A stretch of DNA of 64,000 nt from Verrucomicrobiota bacterium (GCA_016200005.1 JACQFP010000026.1:145203-209202); one strand, 5' to 3'; numbered from the stretch's first letter, positions 52,739-62,892 are shown. Numbers and translations are program-made. The notes: a model not told the origin generated them from the letters alone.

Positions 52739-55246
52739 TTAATGATTAAACAAAAATTCTTTGCTGCTCAGTATCGCCCAATACAAATCCTCGACGCCGG
52801 TGCGCGGGTTGGATACTTCTGCGTCCGCGATGATTGTTGCAATCCGGGTTTTTTCCGCATCCGTCGGAAACCGCGACACGGTGCTCAGATAGGCTTCCTC
52901 AATAATGCCAGCCAGTGGCGTGTGGTTGGCGAGCAAGCGGGCGATTCGATTCTGCTTCGCTTCAAGTTTCTGGTTGATCGTGTCGCCATTGGAAAGGTGG
53001 AGCACCTGCGTCACACTCGGTTCGGCGGTCCGCTCGCACTCGCAAGTTTTTTCGCGATCAGGTCGGCCAAAGGATTTCAAGAAAAAGGAATCCGTCTGGG
53101 TATCGGGCAATTGGAGCGCGCGAAATCCGAACGGGTATTTCTCGCCCTCCTGTTTCTGATTGCGCCGGTCCACCGTGAACTGCGTCGGCACGTCGGTCAC
53201 CTGTGAAATCGCATCCAGCGCCACCTCGGCCATCAAGCGCCGCGGGTAATAACGCGAGTAGAAGCGCGCATCGGCCGCGTTCTCCGGCAACGCGATGCTG
53301 CTTCGTTGATAAGCCTCCGATTGCAGGATGGCGCGCATCAGTGACTTGAGATCGAACTTCCGGTCCGCCAGATGCCGCGCCAGGGCGGAGAGGAGCTTTT
53401 CGTTGCTGGCCGGATTCGTGACGCGCAGATCATCGACCTTTTCCACCAGACCCACGCCCATGAAATTCGCCCAGATGCGATTGGCAATCGCGCGGCTGAA
53501 ATACGGGTTGTCCCGCGACGTCAACCAGTCCGCCAGTGCGACCCGCCGGTCGTTTGGGTCGTCCAATCCAAGCGGTTTGCCGTCGAGCGGCGCGGGTGGT
53601 TGCGGACGGCCCGTCAAGGGTTGAACGAGATCGCCAGAATTCGCGGCAAATATAAAATTGTCGCCATCCGCAACCCCGCTCTTGGCCCGAACGCGCGCAA
53701 AAAGATTGGCCATCTGGTAGTACTGTTTGTTGGTCCACTTTTCCATCGGATGGTTATGGCATTTGGCGCAATTGATCGACATGCCCAGAAACGCCTGCGT
53801 CGTCGTTTCCGCCATCGCGCGCGGGTCATCGTGCAACACGTAAAAATTTCCCGCGCCGTTCTCCAGTGTGCTGCCTTGCGCGGTGATCAATTCGCGCGCG
53901 AACTTGTCCCACGGCGTGTTCGCCGCCACGTTGTTGCGAATCCAGTTGTAATAGGACCACATCGCGGCGGGCCGGAGTTGCTTGCTGCTGACCAGAAGCA
54001 AGTCCGACCATTTGTAAGTCCAGTAATCGACAAACTCCGGCCTTCGCGACAGCGACTCAATGAGCGCGTCGCGCTTCTTCGAGGATTTGTCCGCCAGAAA
54101 CCTGCGCGTCTCCTGGGCCGACGGCAGAATGCCGATCGTATCCAGAAAGGCGCGGCGAATGAATTCCGAATCACTGCAACGCGGCGACGGCGGCAGGCTC
54201 AAGCTTCTTAGTTTTTCGAGCACCAACTCATCGATGAAATTTCGCCGGGCGGCCTTGGCGAAAACTTTGTTGGCAATTCGATTGGTGTAAGGCGCCGTAA
54301 CCGTGGCGATGGCAATGCGGCTGAGATACCACCCGGTAATTGCTCCCTCGCCAAACCCAATCACCTTTACGTTGCCGGTCTCGTCCACGTCACATACCGA
54401 TGCGTTGGCAGAAGAGTATTTCACCCAATGGGTGACATCCTCACTGCGGCCGTCACTGAACCAGGCGCGCACGCTCAACTTCTGGTTCACGCCGGGACTG
54501 AGAAAAACATGCTCCGGCAAAATCTCAATATGGTCGATGCGCGCTTCGTCCGGCTTCGGCCCGGGCGTGCCTGCGGCAATCCATTCAGACAACACGCGAT
54601 AATCGAGCGAGCCAACTTCAAATCGTTTCCCACCTTTGTGCGGGACGGCGCCGGTTGGTTTCAGCAGCATCAAGCTGCGACCCGGATCACTGGGAACAAT
54701 GCGCCTCCCCAACGCCTGATGAGTGAGCGCCAGAAAATCACCCTCATCATCGAAACCGCGCAGGGAAAGTTTGAAGCCGTTTTGTCCAGCGGCCGCACCG
54801 TGACACGCACCCGCGCTGCACCCCGCCTTGGCCAGCACCGGCTGCACGTGATTTCGGAAGCTCCACTCAAACGGTTTCTCCATGTTCTCCACTGTCACCT
54901 GCGCCAAGACGGTTTGCCCGCCCGCCCTGACTCGAATCGTAGCGACACCGTTTCGTACGGGCAACGCCACGTCATCCTTGACGGACACAACATTGGTGTC
55001 ACTCGAACTGAAAGTGAGGTCGTTCGTAACCTGTCCCACATAACGATTGTCACGAAATTGTTCCACCAAGAGTGTTTGCTGAGCGGCCGCACCGCTCAGT
55101 TTGAATTGGGCGGGGAGAATGATGATGGACTCTTTGGCTTGAACGTGTCCCGCTACAGCCAGAGCCACCATCAACAACCAACGCAACCTGACGAGCGTCG
55201 TCGCTCTGAAAAAGTGCTTCGGACTCTTCGCGTGCGTCGCGGCCAT
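52739..55246 (-). CDS. DUF1549/DUF1553 protein with planctomycete-type cytochrome c motifs (PSCyt)
   Basis: An 835-residue exported protein: signal peptide (LRWLLMVALAVAGHVQA), an Ig-like (Big_2-type) segment (LTFSSSDTNVVSVKDDVALPV), a cytochrome-like motif AGCSAGACHGAAAG (Cx4CH), a second Ig-like region, then DUF1549 (FIDELVLEKLR, FIRRAFLDTIGILP) with a CAKCHNHP haem-type site, and DUF1553 (NPYFSRAIANRIWANFMG, RRLMAEVALDAISQVT). It follows the DUF1501 gene by one base (TGATATG). The pair is a hallmark of Planctomycetes/Verrucomicrobia and is thought to act in the degradation of complex polysaccharides. Confidence 0.9.
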   Translation of the reverse strand: MAATHAKSPKHFFRATTLVRLRWLLMVALAVAGHVQAKESIIILPAQFKLSGAAAQQTLLVEQFRDNRYVGQVTNDLTFSSSDTNVVSVKDDVALPVRNGVATIRVRAGGQTVLAQVTVENMEKPFEWSFRNHVQPVLAKAGCSAGACHGAAAGQNGFKLSLRGFDDEGDFLALTHQALGRRIVPSDPGRSLMLLKPTGAVPHKGGKRFEVGSLDYRVLSEWIAAGTPGPKPDEARIDHIEILPEHVFLSPGVNQKLSVRAWFSDGRSEDVTHWVKYSSANASVCDVDETGNVKVIGFGEGAITGWYLSRIAIATVTAPYTNRIANKVFAKAARRNFIDELVLEKLRSLSLPPSPRCSDSEFIRRAFLDTIGILPSAQETRRFLADKSSKKRDALIESLSRRPEFVDYWTYKWSDLLLVSSKQLRPAAMWSYYNWIRNNVAANTPWDKFARELITAQGSTLENGAGNFYVLHDDPRAMAETTTQAFLGMSINCAKCHNHPMEKWTNKQYYQMANLFARVRAKSGVADGDNFIFAANSGDLVQPLTGRPQPPAPLDGKPLGLDDPNDRRVALADWLTSRDNPYFSRAIANRIWANFMGVGLVEKVDDLRVTNPASNEKLLSALARHLADRKFDLKSLMRAILQSEAYQRSSIALPENAADARFYSRYYPRRLMAEVALDAISQVTDVPTQFTVDRRNQKQEGEKYPFGFRALQLPDTQTDSFFLKSFGRPDREKTCECERTAEPSVTQVLHLSNGDTINQKLEAKQNRIARLLANHTPLAGIIEEAYLSTVSRFPTDAEKTRIATIIADAEVSNPRTGVEDLYWAILSSKEFLFNH

Positions 55247-55247
55247 A

Positions 55248-56624
55248 TCAAAACAACTCCCGGATTGGCTGCGTACCATAATCCACCAGCGCAAACGGAC
55301 GACCCTGCGGGCCGGGCAGGTGAGTCTCCAGATTCAACCCGAGGCTGTGAAAAACCGTGGCGACCACTTCCGACGACGACACCGGTCGCTCCACTGGATA
55401 GCCGCCAATTTCATCGCTCTTGCCAATCACGCGCCCGCCTTTGACGCCGCCGCCAGCGAAATAACTTGTCCAGCATTGCGGCCAATGATCGCGCCCGCCC
55501 GCTGGATTGATCTTGGGCGTGCGACCAAACTCGGCCAGGTTGCAAACGAACGTATTGTCGAGCATCCCGCGTTGGACGAGGTCTTCGATCAGCGCGCTGT
55601 AACCCTGGTCATACATTGGCGCGACGATGTCTTTCATCCCGGCAATCGAGGTAAACGGCTTCGAACCGTGAATGTCCCACGAAATCTCGTCGAAGACGGT
55701 GATGAAAGTGTTGATGGTCACAAAACGCACGCCGGCCTCGATCAACCGACGCGCCAGCAGACAACATTGGCCAAAGCGCGTCATCCCGTACCGTTCGCGA
55801 ACCTTTTCTGGCTCCTTCGACAAATCAAATGCTTCGCGCGCCTTGACGCTCGTCATCAAGCGATACGCCGACGCAAAATTCGCGTCCATCAACTTCGCCG
55901 TCTCGCTTGCTTCGAAAGTCTTGACCTGGTCATCCACAATTTGCCGCAATTCCCGGCGCCGCTGGAGACGGACCTCGCCAATTTCCGTCGGCGGCAATAA
56001 ATCCGGTACTTTGAAATTCGGCTTGGACGGATCGGCCATCAGCGCGAACGGATCGTAGGCTTTGCCAAGAAAACCGGCGTCCTGTCCGTGCGGCAGGTTG
56101 CCGCCGGTCGGCCCCATCAATTCGGGCAGGAGGACGTGCGCAGGCAGTTCGTTGCGCCGGCCCTTGAGATATTCCAACACACAACCGGCGTGCGGCGTGT
56201 TGACGCCGCCGGTGAAAAGCCGGCCCGTTTGCATCATCTGATGTCCCGTGTCGTGGACGGCCGCCGCCGTGTGGTGGCAAGTGCGAACGAGCGAAAACTT
56301 GTCCGCCACTTTGGCGTGCAACGGGAAAATTTCGGAGATCTGAATGTCCGGGTTGTTGGTCTTGATCGGCTTGAACGGGCCGCGGATTTCGCGTGGCGCG
56401 TCCGGTTTCATGTCCCACGTATCCAACTGGCTCGGTGCGCCGAGATTGAAAATCATGATGACAGACTTCTCATCGTTGCCTTTCTCCACCGCGCCCATCG
56501 CCTGCAACGCGGCGAAATTCGACAAGGTCAGACCGATGGCGCCGAGCGCGCCGACCTGAAGAAAGTCGCGCCGCGTAATCCCGTCGCACGTCGTGACCGA
56601 ACCATTGCCCGTCACTTTAAGCAT
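55248..56624 (-). CDS. DUF1501 protein with Tat signal
   Basis: A 458-residue protein of the DUF1501 family (sulfatase/alkaline phosphatase-like fold). The twin-arginine signal is TRRDFLQVGALGAIGLTL. Later marks are IMIFNLGAPSQLDTWDMKPDAP, TCHHTAAAVHDTGHQMMQTGR, HAGCVLEYLKG, FVTINTF and LAEFGRTPKINPAGGRDHWPQ; the last closes the metal-site-like region. It is exported folded through Tat and is coupled with the cytochrome-domain protein downstream (1-nt gap). The exact reaction is unknown; family members are often paired in this way. Confidence 0.9.
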   Translation of the reverse strand: MLKVTGNGSVTTCDGITRRDFLQVGALGAIGLTLSNFAALQAMGAVEKGNDEKSVIMIFNLGAPSQLDTWDMKPDAPREIRGPFKPIKTNNPDIQISEIFPLHAKVADKFSLVRTCHHTAAAVHDTGHQMMQTGRLFTGGVNTPHAGCVLEYLKGRRNELPAHVLLPELMGPTGGNLPHGQDAGFLGKAYDPFALMADPSKPNFKVPDLLPPTEIGEVRLQRRRELRQIVDDQVKTFEASETAKLMDANFASAYRLMTSVKAREAFDLSKEPEKVRERYGMTRFGQCCLLARRLIEAGVRFVTINTFITVFDEISWDIHGSKPFTSIAGMKDIVAPMYDQGYSALIEDLVQRGMLDNTFVCNLAEFGRTPKINPAGGRDHWPQCWTSYFAGGGVKGGRVIGKSDEIGGYPVERPVSSSEVVATVFHSLGLNLETHLPGPQGRPFALVDYGTQPIRELF

Positions 56625-56798
56625 GATGTCCTGTTCTGTTCGCGGTTAGGGACATGATTTTACGCGCTAAATATAGGCGGGCAACCTCCTTGCTGTAAAT
56701 ATATTTTAGAGTGCGTTGGGAGTCGTTTGACCGCCCGAAATTTTTCCCTGTCAACTCCTGGTTCTGTGGGTATTCTCCCGGCACTTCGTCAAGACGCC

Positions 56799-57704
56799 AT
56801 GAAAGACCAGTCGATGAATCGACGGAAATTCCTTCGCACAACCGCCCTGGCTGCGACTGCAACCGCCGCTCTTGATCGGGCCATCACTCGCGCCGCACAG
56901 AAAACCAGCGGTGCCCACTGGCCCATCGGTTGTATGAACCGGCCGTGGTCCAAATGGACCCACAACGTTGGCTTTGAAGGCATCAAAGCCGCCGGTTACA
57001 GACTACTCGGCTTGATTTCCCACTCCCAAAATGAGCCCCTCATTACTACCAGCGCAACACCGGAGTACCTGGACACGCTGAAAAGGCAATTCGCCGCACT
57101 CGGCTTAAAGGCCAACATGGGAGCGCTGCGCATGAATCCAACCGCGCCACTGTCCGACGCCATCAAGGATGTGCGCAAACAAATCGACAACGCCAAATTT
57201 CTTTCGCTCGAGTTTCTGATGACCTTCGGCGCCGATAAGCCGGAGCATTACGAGGATTATTATCGCTTGATGCGCGACGCGGCGGCTTATTCCCAAGAGC
57301 GCGGGATGAAGCTGGTTCTGAAACCGCATGGCGGCGCCAGCAGCGCGGCGGAGGAAATCCTGCGTTGCCTCGAAAAAGTCAAGCATCCCAATTTCAAAAT
57401 CTGGTATGACGCGGGCAACATCATTCATTACACCGGCAAAGACCCGGTGGAACAACTCAAACCCATCGCGCAATACGTCACCGGTTTCTGCGCCAAGGAT
57501 TGCGCCAGGCAAGGAGGCGACGTGATGCTCCAATTCGGCACCGGCAAAGTGGATTTCAAAGCCGTGTTCAGCGAACTAAAATCCGCGGGCTTCAACGGTC
57601 CCGTGATGGTTGAATGCTGCGCCCTCAGCGACAAACCGGAAGAAGTGAGCGCCAACGCACGAGCAAACCGGGAGTTTTTGGAAAAAATGATTGCCTCGAT
57701 TTAA
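56799..57704 (+). CDS. Exported sugar phosphate isomerase/epimerase-like TIM-barrel protein
   Basis: About 301 residues with a Tat-type start (MNRRKFLRTTALAATATAAL) and a xylose-isomerase-like TIM barrel: SLEFLMTFG, GMKLVLKPHGGA (metal/His), NFKIWYDAGNIIHYTG (Asp), GFCAKDC, GKVDFKAVFSELKSAGFNG and PVMVEC (Glu). The His, Asp and Glu typical of divalent-metal sites in this fold are present, so it may isomerise or cleave a sugar. The ATG at 56799 is used; 56814 puts the arginines at the very start. It is divergent from DUF1501. Confidence 0.82.
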   Translation: MKDQSMNRRKFLRTTALAATATAALDRAITRAAQKTSGAHWPIGCMNRPWSKWTHNVGFEGIKAAGYRLLGLISHSQNEPLITTSATPEYLDTLKRQFAALGLKANMGALRMNPTAPLSDAIKDVRKQIDNAKFLSLEFLMTFGADKPEHYEDYYRLMRDAAAYSQERGMKLVLKPHGGASSAAEEILRCLEKVKHPNFKIWYDAGNIIHYTGKDPVEQLKPIAQYVTGFCAKDCARQGGDVMLQFGTGKVDFKAVFSELKSAGFNGPVMVECCALSDKPEEVSANARANREFLEKMIASI

Positions 57705-57728
57705 CCCACAACCAGAAAGGAACAAGCC

Positions 57729-58004
57729 ATGCCTAAATACATTATTGAACGAGAAATCCCCAACGCCGGGAAATTGTCGGCGCAAGACCTCCAAGCCATC
57801 TCGCAAAAATCGTGCGGCGTATTGCAGAAGATGGGGCCGCAGATCCAGTGGATTGAAAGTTATGTGACCAATGAAAAGGTTTACTGCGTCTATCTGGCGC
57901 CGAACGAACGATTGATCCGCGAACACGCGCAGCAAGGCGGCTTCCCGGCCAACCGCATCTCCGAGGTCAAGTCGGTCATCAGTCCCGTGACGGCGGAAGG
58001 GTGA
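57729..58004 (+). CDS. DUF4242 protein
   Basis: A 91-residue protein with the DUF4242 pattern: MPKYIIEREIPNAGKLS, ISQKSCGVLQKMGPQIQWIESYV, KVYCVYLAPNERLIREHAQQGGFPANRISEV. DUF4242 is a ferredoxin-like-fold family; one Streptomyces member binds nickel. The His in REHAQQGG and the Cys could take part. An AGAAAGGAA run lies just before the ATG. It follows the TIM-barrel gene by 24 nt and precedes the YdeI-like gene by 28 nt, a likely small operon. Confidence 0.88.
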   Translation: MPKYIIEREIPNAGKLSAQDLQAISQKSCGVLQKMGPQIQWIESYVTNEKVYCVYLAPNERLIREHAQQGGFPANRISEVKSVISPVTAEG

Positions 58005-58032
58005 AGCGATCGGGAAATGCGCTTTCAACGTT

Positions 58033-58635
58033 ATGTCTCAAAAGGACCCGCGCATTGACGCCTACATCGCCAGGGCTGCTGATTTCGCCAAGCCCGTCTT
58101 GAATCACCTTCGCCGACTGGTTCATGCCGCCTGCCCGGAAGTCGTGGAGACCATGAAGTGGAGTTTTCCGCACTTCGATTACAGGGGCATGCTTTGCAGC
58201 ATGGCCGCGTTCAAGCAGCATTGCACATTCGGTTTCTGGAAGGGCACGTTGATCTTTGGCGATCGAAAGAAGCAGAACGAAGCGATGGGACAGTTCGGCC
58301 GCATAACATCGCTATCCGATTTGCCCACGGACAAAGTTTTGATCGGCTACATCAAGAAAGCCGTCCAACTCAATGAAGCCGGGATCAAGCTGCCCGCGCG
58401 GCCGAAGAGTAAAGAAACAAAAGAACTGCTTCTCCCTAGCGATTTCAAGGCGGCATTGAAGAAAAACAAAAGAGCGATGACTAGCTTCGAGAATTTCAGT
58501 TACAGCCAAAAAAAGGAATACGTCGAATGGATCGTCGAGGCCAAACGCGATGAAACCCGAAAACATCGCCTGACGACGGCGCTCGAATGGATGGCCCAAG
58601 GCAAACCGAGGAATTGGAAGTATATGAAACGTTGA
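58033..58635 (+). CDS. YdeI/OmdA-like protein (DUF1801 plus OmdA)
   Basis: A 200-residue cytoplasmic protein. The N-terminal DUF1801-type domain includes RRLVHAACPEVVETMKWSFPHF, GMLCSMAAFKQHCTFGFWKG; the C-terminal OmdA part has LLPSDFKAALKKNK, FENFSYSQKKEYVEWIVEAK, RKHRLTTALEWMAQGK. Proteins of this kind (YdeI of E. coli) have been linked to peptide or antimicrobial tolerance, and DUF1801 resembles the iron-sulphur scaffold fold; the exact function is open. Length and order are normal. Confidence 0.87.
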   Translation: MSQKDPRIDAYIARAADFAKPVLNHLRRLVHAACPEVVETMKWSFPHFDYRGMLCSMAAFKQHCTFGFWKGTLIFGDRKKQNEAMGQFGRITSLSDLPTDKVLIGYIKKAVQLNEAGIKLPARPKSKETKELLLPSDFKAALKKNKRAMTSFENFSYSQKKEYVEWIVEAKRDETRKHRLTTALEWMAQGKPRNWKYMKR

Positions 58636-58681
58636 ACGCGAACCGCTCCAGCTTCGCGGACTTGCAGGGTGTTATCGCCCA

Positions 58682-59476
58682 CTATTTGCTGTCGCTGCCC
58701 GGCCTGGAGTTCTTGGTCGGAGACAAGGTTCCGGTCGGCGTATTGCCATAGTCGGCGTAGGTCACGCTCACGCGGTCACCGGAAGATGCGGTGTTGTTAT
58801 GCGACACCGTGCTGAGGCCGACATACATCGTGCGGGGAAAGACCGACCCGGCCAGTATGGTTGTGGCCAATTCCCACCCGTTGGTGCCCACGGGAGTTGT
58901 CCGGCTCACGTTCGTGTTCCAATAATAGGTCTTGAATTTGTCGCCTTGGCGCTGGATCCGCAGCCAAAGATTGGGATAAGTGCAGGCACCGTCGGCGATG
59001 GTGCCCGGATTGTCTTCGGTGTCGCCGTCCTGGGTGAGGCGGGCGATGCCTTCGAGTTGTCCATTGCGGGCGGAGTTGGAGGGAAGAGCGTTGATCTGGA
59101 TGTTGGGGCTGCCGGGGGTGAGGTCCGCCCGCGCCATCAGTGCGCCCTTGGGCGAATCCTGATTCATCGGGTCGGTTGCCGAAAGACTGATGATCCGCAC
59201 CCGGACATCGAAGTCACCGGTCACTTGCTGAAAAGCAAAGGTGAACGAATCGGACGTCTCCCACGTATCGCCGCCTCCGGCCGTGATGGTGATGGAGCCA
59301 ACTGAATTGCTCTTCACGACGGCCTTCACCGGGTTGTTGATGTTGGTCAGTGTCAGTCCCCACAGAGAAATGACCGCGCTCTGCGCGTAGGCGAAATCGC
59401 CGGCGCAGAGCAGGAGCGCCGCCGTGGCCAGGAAAAGGTTCAACAACGCGACACGATTGCGAGATCTCAGTTTCAT
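58682..59476 (-). CDS. Secreted protein with concanavalin A-like (DUF1349-like) domain
   Basis: A 264-residue exported protein: signal peptide (LLNLFLATAALLLCAGDFAYA), then a beta-sandwich. Visible parts are TITAGGGDTWETSDSFTFAF, GDFDVRVRI, KGALMARADLTPGSPNIQ, YPNLWLRIQRQGDKFKTYYW and YVGLSTVSHNN, the order of DUF1349-like glucanase-type domains used for sugar binding. The last 20 residues are Pro/Ser-rich. It is flanked by divergent or unrelated genes. Confidence 0.8.
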   Translation of the reverse strand: MKLRSRNRVALLNLFLATAALLLCAGDFAYAQSAVISLWGLTLTNINNPVKAVVKSNSVGSITITAGGGDTWETSDSFTFAFQQVTGDFDVRVRIISLSATDPMNQDSPKGALMARADLTPGSPNIQINALPSNSARNGQLEGIARLTQDGDTEDNPGTIADGACTYPNLWLRIQRQGDKFKTYYWNTNVSRTTPVGTNGWELATTILAGSVFPRTMYVGLSTVSHNNTASSGDRVSVTYADYGNTPTGTLSPTKNSRPGSDSK

Positions 59477-59568
59477 AACGAGGTTTGCTGTTGCTCAGTT
59501 GATATTGGGAGAGGACACGAACGTTGTCCATCACAGATCAGGCCGCTTAACCACGACTGGGACAAAAT

Positions 59569-59997
<429 letters not shown>

Positions 59998-60021
59998 TTA
60001 TTGAATCGTTTAACCGCAGCG

Positions 60022-60999
60022 TCACCTCGCGAAAATCTGGCGAATGACGTCCTCAATCGGCACTTCTTCGATGTCGATGTCGCTCACGGGCAATTCGTCG
60101 AGCAGCGCTTTACAGACGGGAATGACACGATCGCGTTTAACCTTGAGTTTGATGCTGGCGGCAGTCTTCTCGACCACTTCGCCATATTTCGACAGCGCTC
60201 CAGCCGGACAACTGTCGGCACCGTCGCATTGAATGGTCACGAGTTTGAAATCGGCAAAGCGATCCAGGACCTCGCTGAGCCGGCCGTCGAAGAAGATCGT
60301 GCCGTGGTCGATGATGATGACACGGCGGCAAAGCTCCTGGATGTCGGCCATGTAATGGCTGGTGAGCAGGATGGTGGTCTTCTGCCGCGCGTTGTATTCG
60401 CGCAAGAACTCGCGCACGGTTTTTTGGGAAACCACATCGAGGCCAATCGTCGGTTCGTCGAGGAACAGAACCTTGGGTTGGTGGAGGAGCGAGGCGATGA
60501 GTTCCATCTTCATGCGTTCGCCCAGCGAAAGTTCGCGCACCATGACGTTAAGTTTGTCCTGCACAGCGAGGAGTTCGCTCATTTCGGCGATGGTGCGTTC
60601 GAATGAGGCGACGGGAATTCCGTAGATCTTCGCGTTCAGATCGAGCGACTCGCGCGCCGGCAGGTCCCACCAGAGCTGATTCTTCTGGCCCAGCAGCAAG
60701 GCGAACTGGCGGCGATACCCATCGTCCCGTTCCCACGGCACGTAACCCAGCACGCGCGCCGAGCCGCTCGTTGGATAGAGCAGCCCGGACAACATTTTGA
60801 GTGTCGTGGTTTTGCCCGCTCCATTCGGACCGAGAAAACCGACGAGTTCGCCAGGTTCAATTGAAAAGCTGACATCCCTGACCGCGAAAGTCTGCACATA
60901 TTTGCGATGGAACAATCCTTTGACCGCGCCGCTAAAGCCGGGTTGTTTCCTGTAGGTGCGGAAGGTTTTGGTCAGCCTGCTGACTTCGATCAATGACAT
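60022..60999 (-). CDS. ABC transporter ATP-binding protein (ABC-2/NatA-like exporter type)
   Basis: A 325-residue ATPase: Walker A GPNGAGKTTTLKML near 57-70, Q-loop LLGQKNQLWW, signature LSLGERMKMELIASLL, Walker B KVLFLDEPTIGLD and the H-loop TILLTSHYMAD. The C-terminal extra domain (about 230-325; VTIQCDGADSCPAGALSKY) is usual for this subgroup. These ATPases normally serve two ABC-2 permeases encoded next to them, but in this window the gene is followed by yjbQ and preceded by dnaA, so the partners are elsewhere or lost. Confidence 0.92.
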   Translation of the reverse strand: MSLIEVSRLTKTFRTYRKQPGFSGAVKGLFHRKYVQTFAVRDVSFSIEPGELVGFLGPNGAGKTTTLKMLSGLLYPTSGSARVLGYVPWERDDGYRRQFALLLGQKNQLWWDLPARESLDLNAKIYGIPVASFERTIAEMSELLAVQDKLNVMVRELSLGERMKMELIASLLHQPKVLFLDEPTIGLDVVSQKTVREFLREYNARQKTTILLTSHYMADIQELCRRVIIIDHGTIFFDGRLSEVLDRFADFKLVTIQCDGADSCPAGALSKYGEVVEKTAASIKLKVKRDRVIPVCKALLDELPVSDIDIEEVPIEDVIRQIFAR

Positions 61000-61097
61000 G
61001 CGCCGGGAGACTAACTGAGGCGTTGCAGGAGTGCAATCGGCGGAAAATCGAGGCGGATCGAATATCTTCCCTCCAATGTCGTGAAGCGAGCCGCGTC

Positions 61098-62456
61098 TTA
61101 CCGCAACAATTGTTTTTCCAGATAACTGACGACCTGCCGCACGTTGGCGTCCACCTCCATGCGGTCTTTGACCAATCGGCAGGCGTGTAAGACGGTGCCG
61201 TGATCGCGTCCGCCAAAAGATTCGCCAATAGTATTGAGCGAACTCTCGGTCATCTGCCGCGCCAAGAACATGGCGATTTGACGGGGGAAAGCGATGTTTT
61301 CCGGCCGACGTTTGCTTGTCATGTCGGCGAGTCGAATGTCGAAATGGTCGGCCACTTTTTTCTGAATGGTTTCGATGTTAATGGAAAAGCGTCCTTCTTC
61401 GTGGAGCACTTCCCGAAGCAATCCTTCGACGACTTCAAGGCTCAATTTCTTGCCGGTGAGCGAGGCGTACGAAGCGACGCGAATGAGCGCGCCTTCCAGC
61501 CGGCGGATGTTGGTGCGGATCCGGTTGGCGAGGAAATTGAGAATGTCCTCCGGCAGGGTTACGGCCATCATCTCCGCCTTTTTCCGCAAAATGGCGAGGC
61601 GGGTCTCGATATCGGGCGGTTGCATGTCAGTGACCAAACCCCACTCGAAACGCGAAACGAGCCGTTGCTCGAGGTTTTGTATTTCGCTGGCGGGCCGATC
61701 GCACGTGAGGACGATTTGTTTATGCGCTTCATGCAGGGCGTTGAAAGTGTGGAAAAACTCCTCTTGAATGCGCTCCTTGCCGGCAAGGAACTGGATGTCG
61801 TCAATCAAAAGAACTTCCGTCTGCCGATATCTTTTTCGAAAGCGGACAAGTTGGTTGTTCTGAATCGCTTCGATGTATTCGTTGGTGAATTTCTCCGATG
61901 AGACATACGATACCCGCGCGCCTTTCTTGTGGCTTACCACGTGTTGACCGACGGCGTGCAGCAAGTGGGTCTTCCCCAACCCAACCCCACCGTAGAGGAA
62001 GAGCGGATTGTAGGATTTGCCGGGAGATTGGGCAACGGCCAGCGCGGCGGCGTGCGCAAAAGTGTTGTTGCCGACGACGAAAGTTTCGAAAGTGTTTTTT
62101 GGATTAAACGTCAGTTCGCGATTAACCGTGGCGCGTTCGGGAGAATCGTCGCCAGATTTTGTTTTGTGCGCGAGGGCGCTTTTTGCGGCGACCGTGCCGC
62201 TTGGGGAATTGTTGACGTGGAATTTGACCTTCATCGGCTGGCCGGACGCATGGATGAGCACGTCCCGAATCAAACCGAGGTAATTATCCTTGAGCCACAC
62301 CTCGCAAAAATCGTTGGCGACCTCAAGCGTGAGGCAATCACCTTCGAGTGCGCTGGCTTGGAGAGGTGCGAACCAGAGATTGTAGATGTCCGCGTTCAAT
62401 AACGAGCGCAACATTTGCTGCGCGGCGGTCCAAATCCTTTCAGCGGAGGTTGGCAT
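61098..62456 (-). CDS. dnaA: Chromosomal replication initiator DnaA
   Basis: A 452-residue initiator in the four-domain order: N-terminal DnaB/DiaA interaction domain (TAAQQMLRSLLNADIYNLWF), flexible domain II, AAA+ domain III (Walker A LYGGVGLGKTHLLHAVG, Walker B VLLIDDIQFLAGKE, sensor FDNLEQRL-like IQNLEQRLVSRFEWG), and domain IV DNA-binding (IAFPRQIAMFLARQMTESSL, the signature FGGRDHGTVLHACR). Length is normal. The ATG at 62456 is used; a TTG four codons upstream is weaker. It marks a likely replication-origin region. Confidence 0.97.
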   Translation of the reverse strand: MPTSAERIWTAAQQMLRSLLNADIYNLWFAPLQASALEGDCLTLEVANDFCEVWLKDNYLGLIRDVLIHASGQPMKVKFHVNNSPSGTVAAKSALAHKTKSGDDSPERATVNRELTFNPKNTFETFVVGNNTFAHAAALAVAQSPGKSYNPLFLYGGVGLGKTHLLHAVGQHVVSHKKGARVSYVSSEKFTNEYIEAIQNNQLVRFRKRYRQTEVLLIDDIQFLAGKERIQEEFFHTFNALHEAHKQIVLTCDRPASEIQNLEQRLVSRFEWGLVTDMQPPDIETRLAILRKKAEMMAVTLPEDILNFLANRIRTNIRRLEGALIRVASYASLTGKKLSLEVVEGLLREVLHEEGRFSINIETIQKKVADHFDIRLADMTSKRRPENIAFPRQIAMFLARQMTESSLNTIGESFGGRDHGTVLHACRLVKDRMEVDANVRQVVSYLEKQLLR

Positions 62457-62892
62457 GTTTTTCGTCAAAACCCTGACTTTATTGCACTTTATTCACTTGA
62501 GGTTGTCACGTGCTCGTAACCTGACACGTCGCAGCCGCTTAGAGAATCAAACCCAACAGGCATTTAAACACACCACCAAAGAGCCACTAAAACCGCCACT
62601 AAAATTCATCTCAAGCAAATGCATTAACTGTTGATTGTAAGGCTGTTGCAAAATATCACTTCATCGCTCTTGCCATCTGATTCTCCCGGCACGAAATGGG
62701 CCATCTCATTTACCGGTTGTCACCGACCGTTTCTAGTCAAAGTCAGACATGCTGACTAGGACAACATATTAACTGTTATTCACGAGTTGTTCACAATTCG
62801 ATCTTGGCCAATAAAATCAGGCGTTCTCCGGAATGTTCCCAGCTAAAATGAGCACCGCGCAAACGACGCGCCCGTGCGCATCTTAATTTGTC
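62457..62892. other. Candidate oriC or DnaA-autoregulation region
   Basis: This 436-nt gap upstream of dnaA is more AT-rich than its surroundings and has no gene. DnaA-box-like sites (consensus TTATCCACA/TTATTCACA) appear at 62489-62497 (TTATTCACT), 62776-62784 (TTATTCACG) and 62787-62795 (TTGTTCACA). Each differs by one or two bases. The two at 62776-62795 are adjacent. A strand-bias or replication assay would be needed to call it an origin. Confidence 0.45.
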
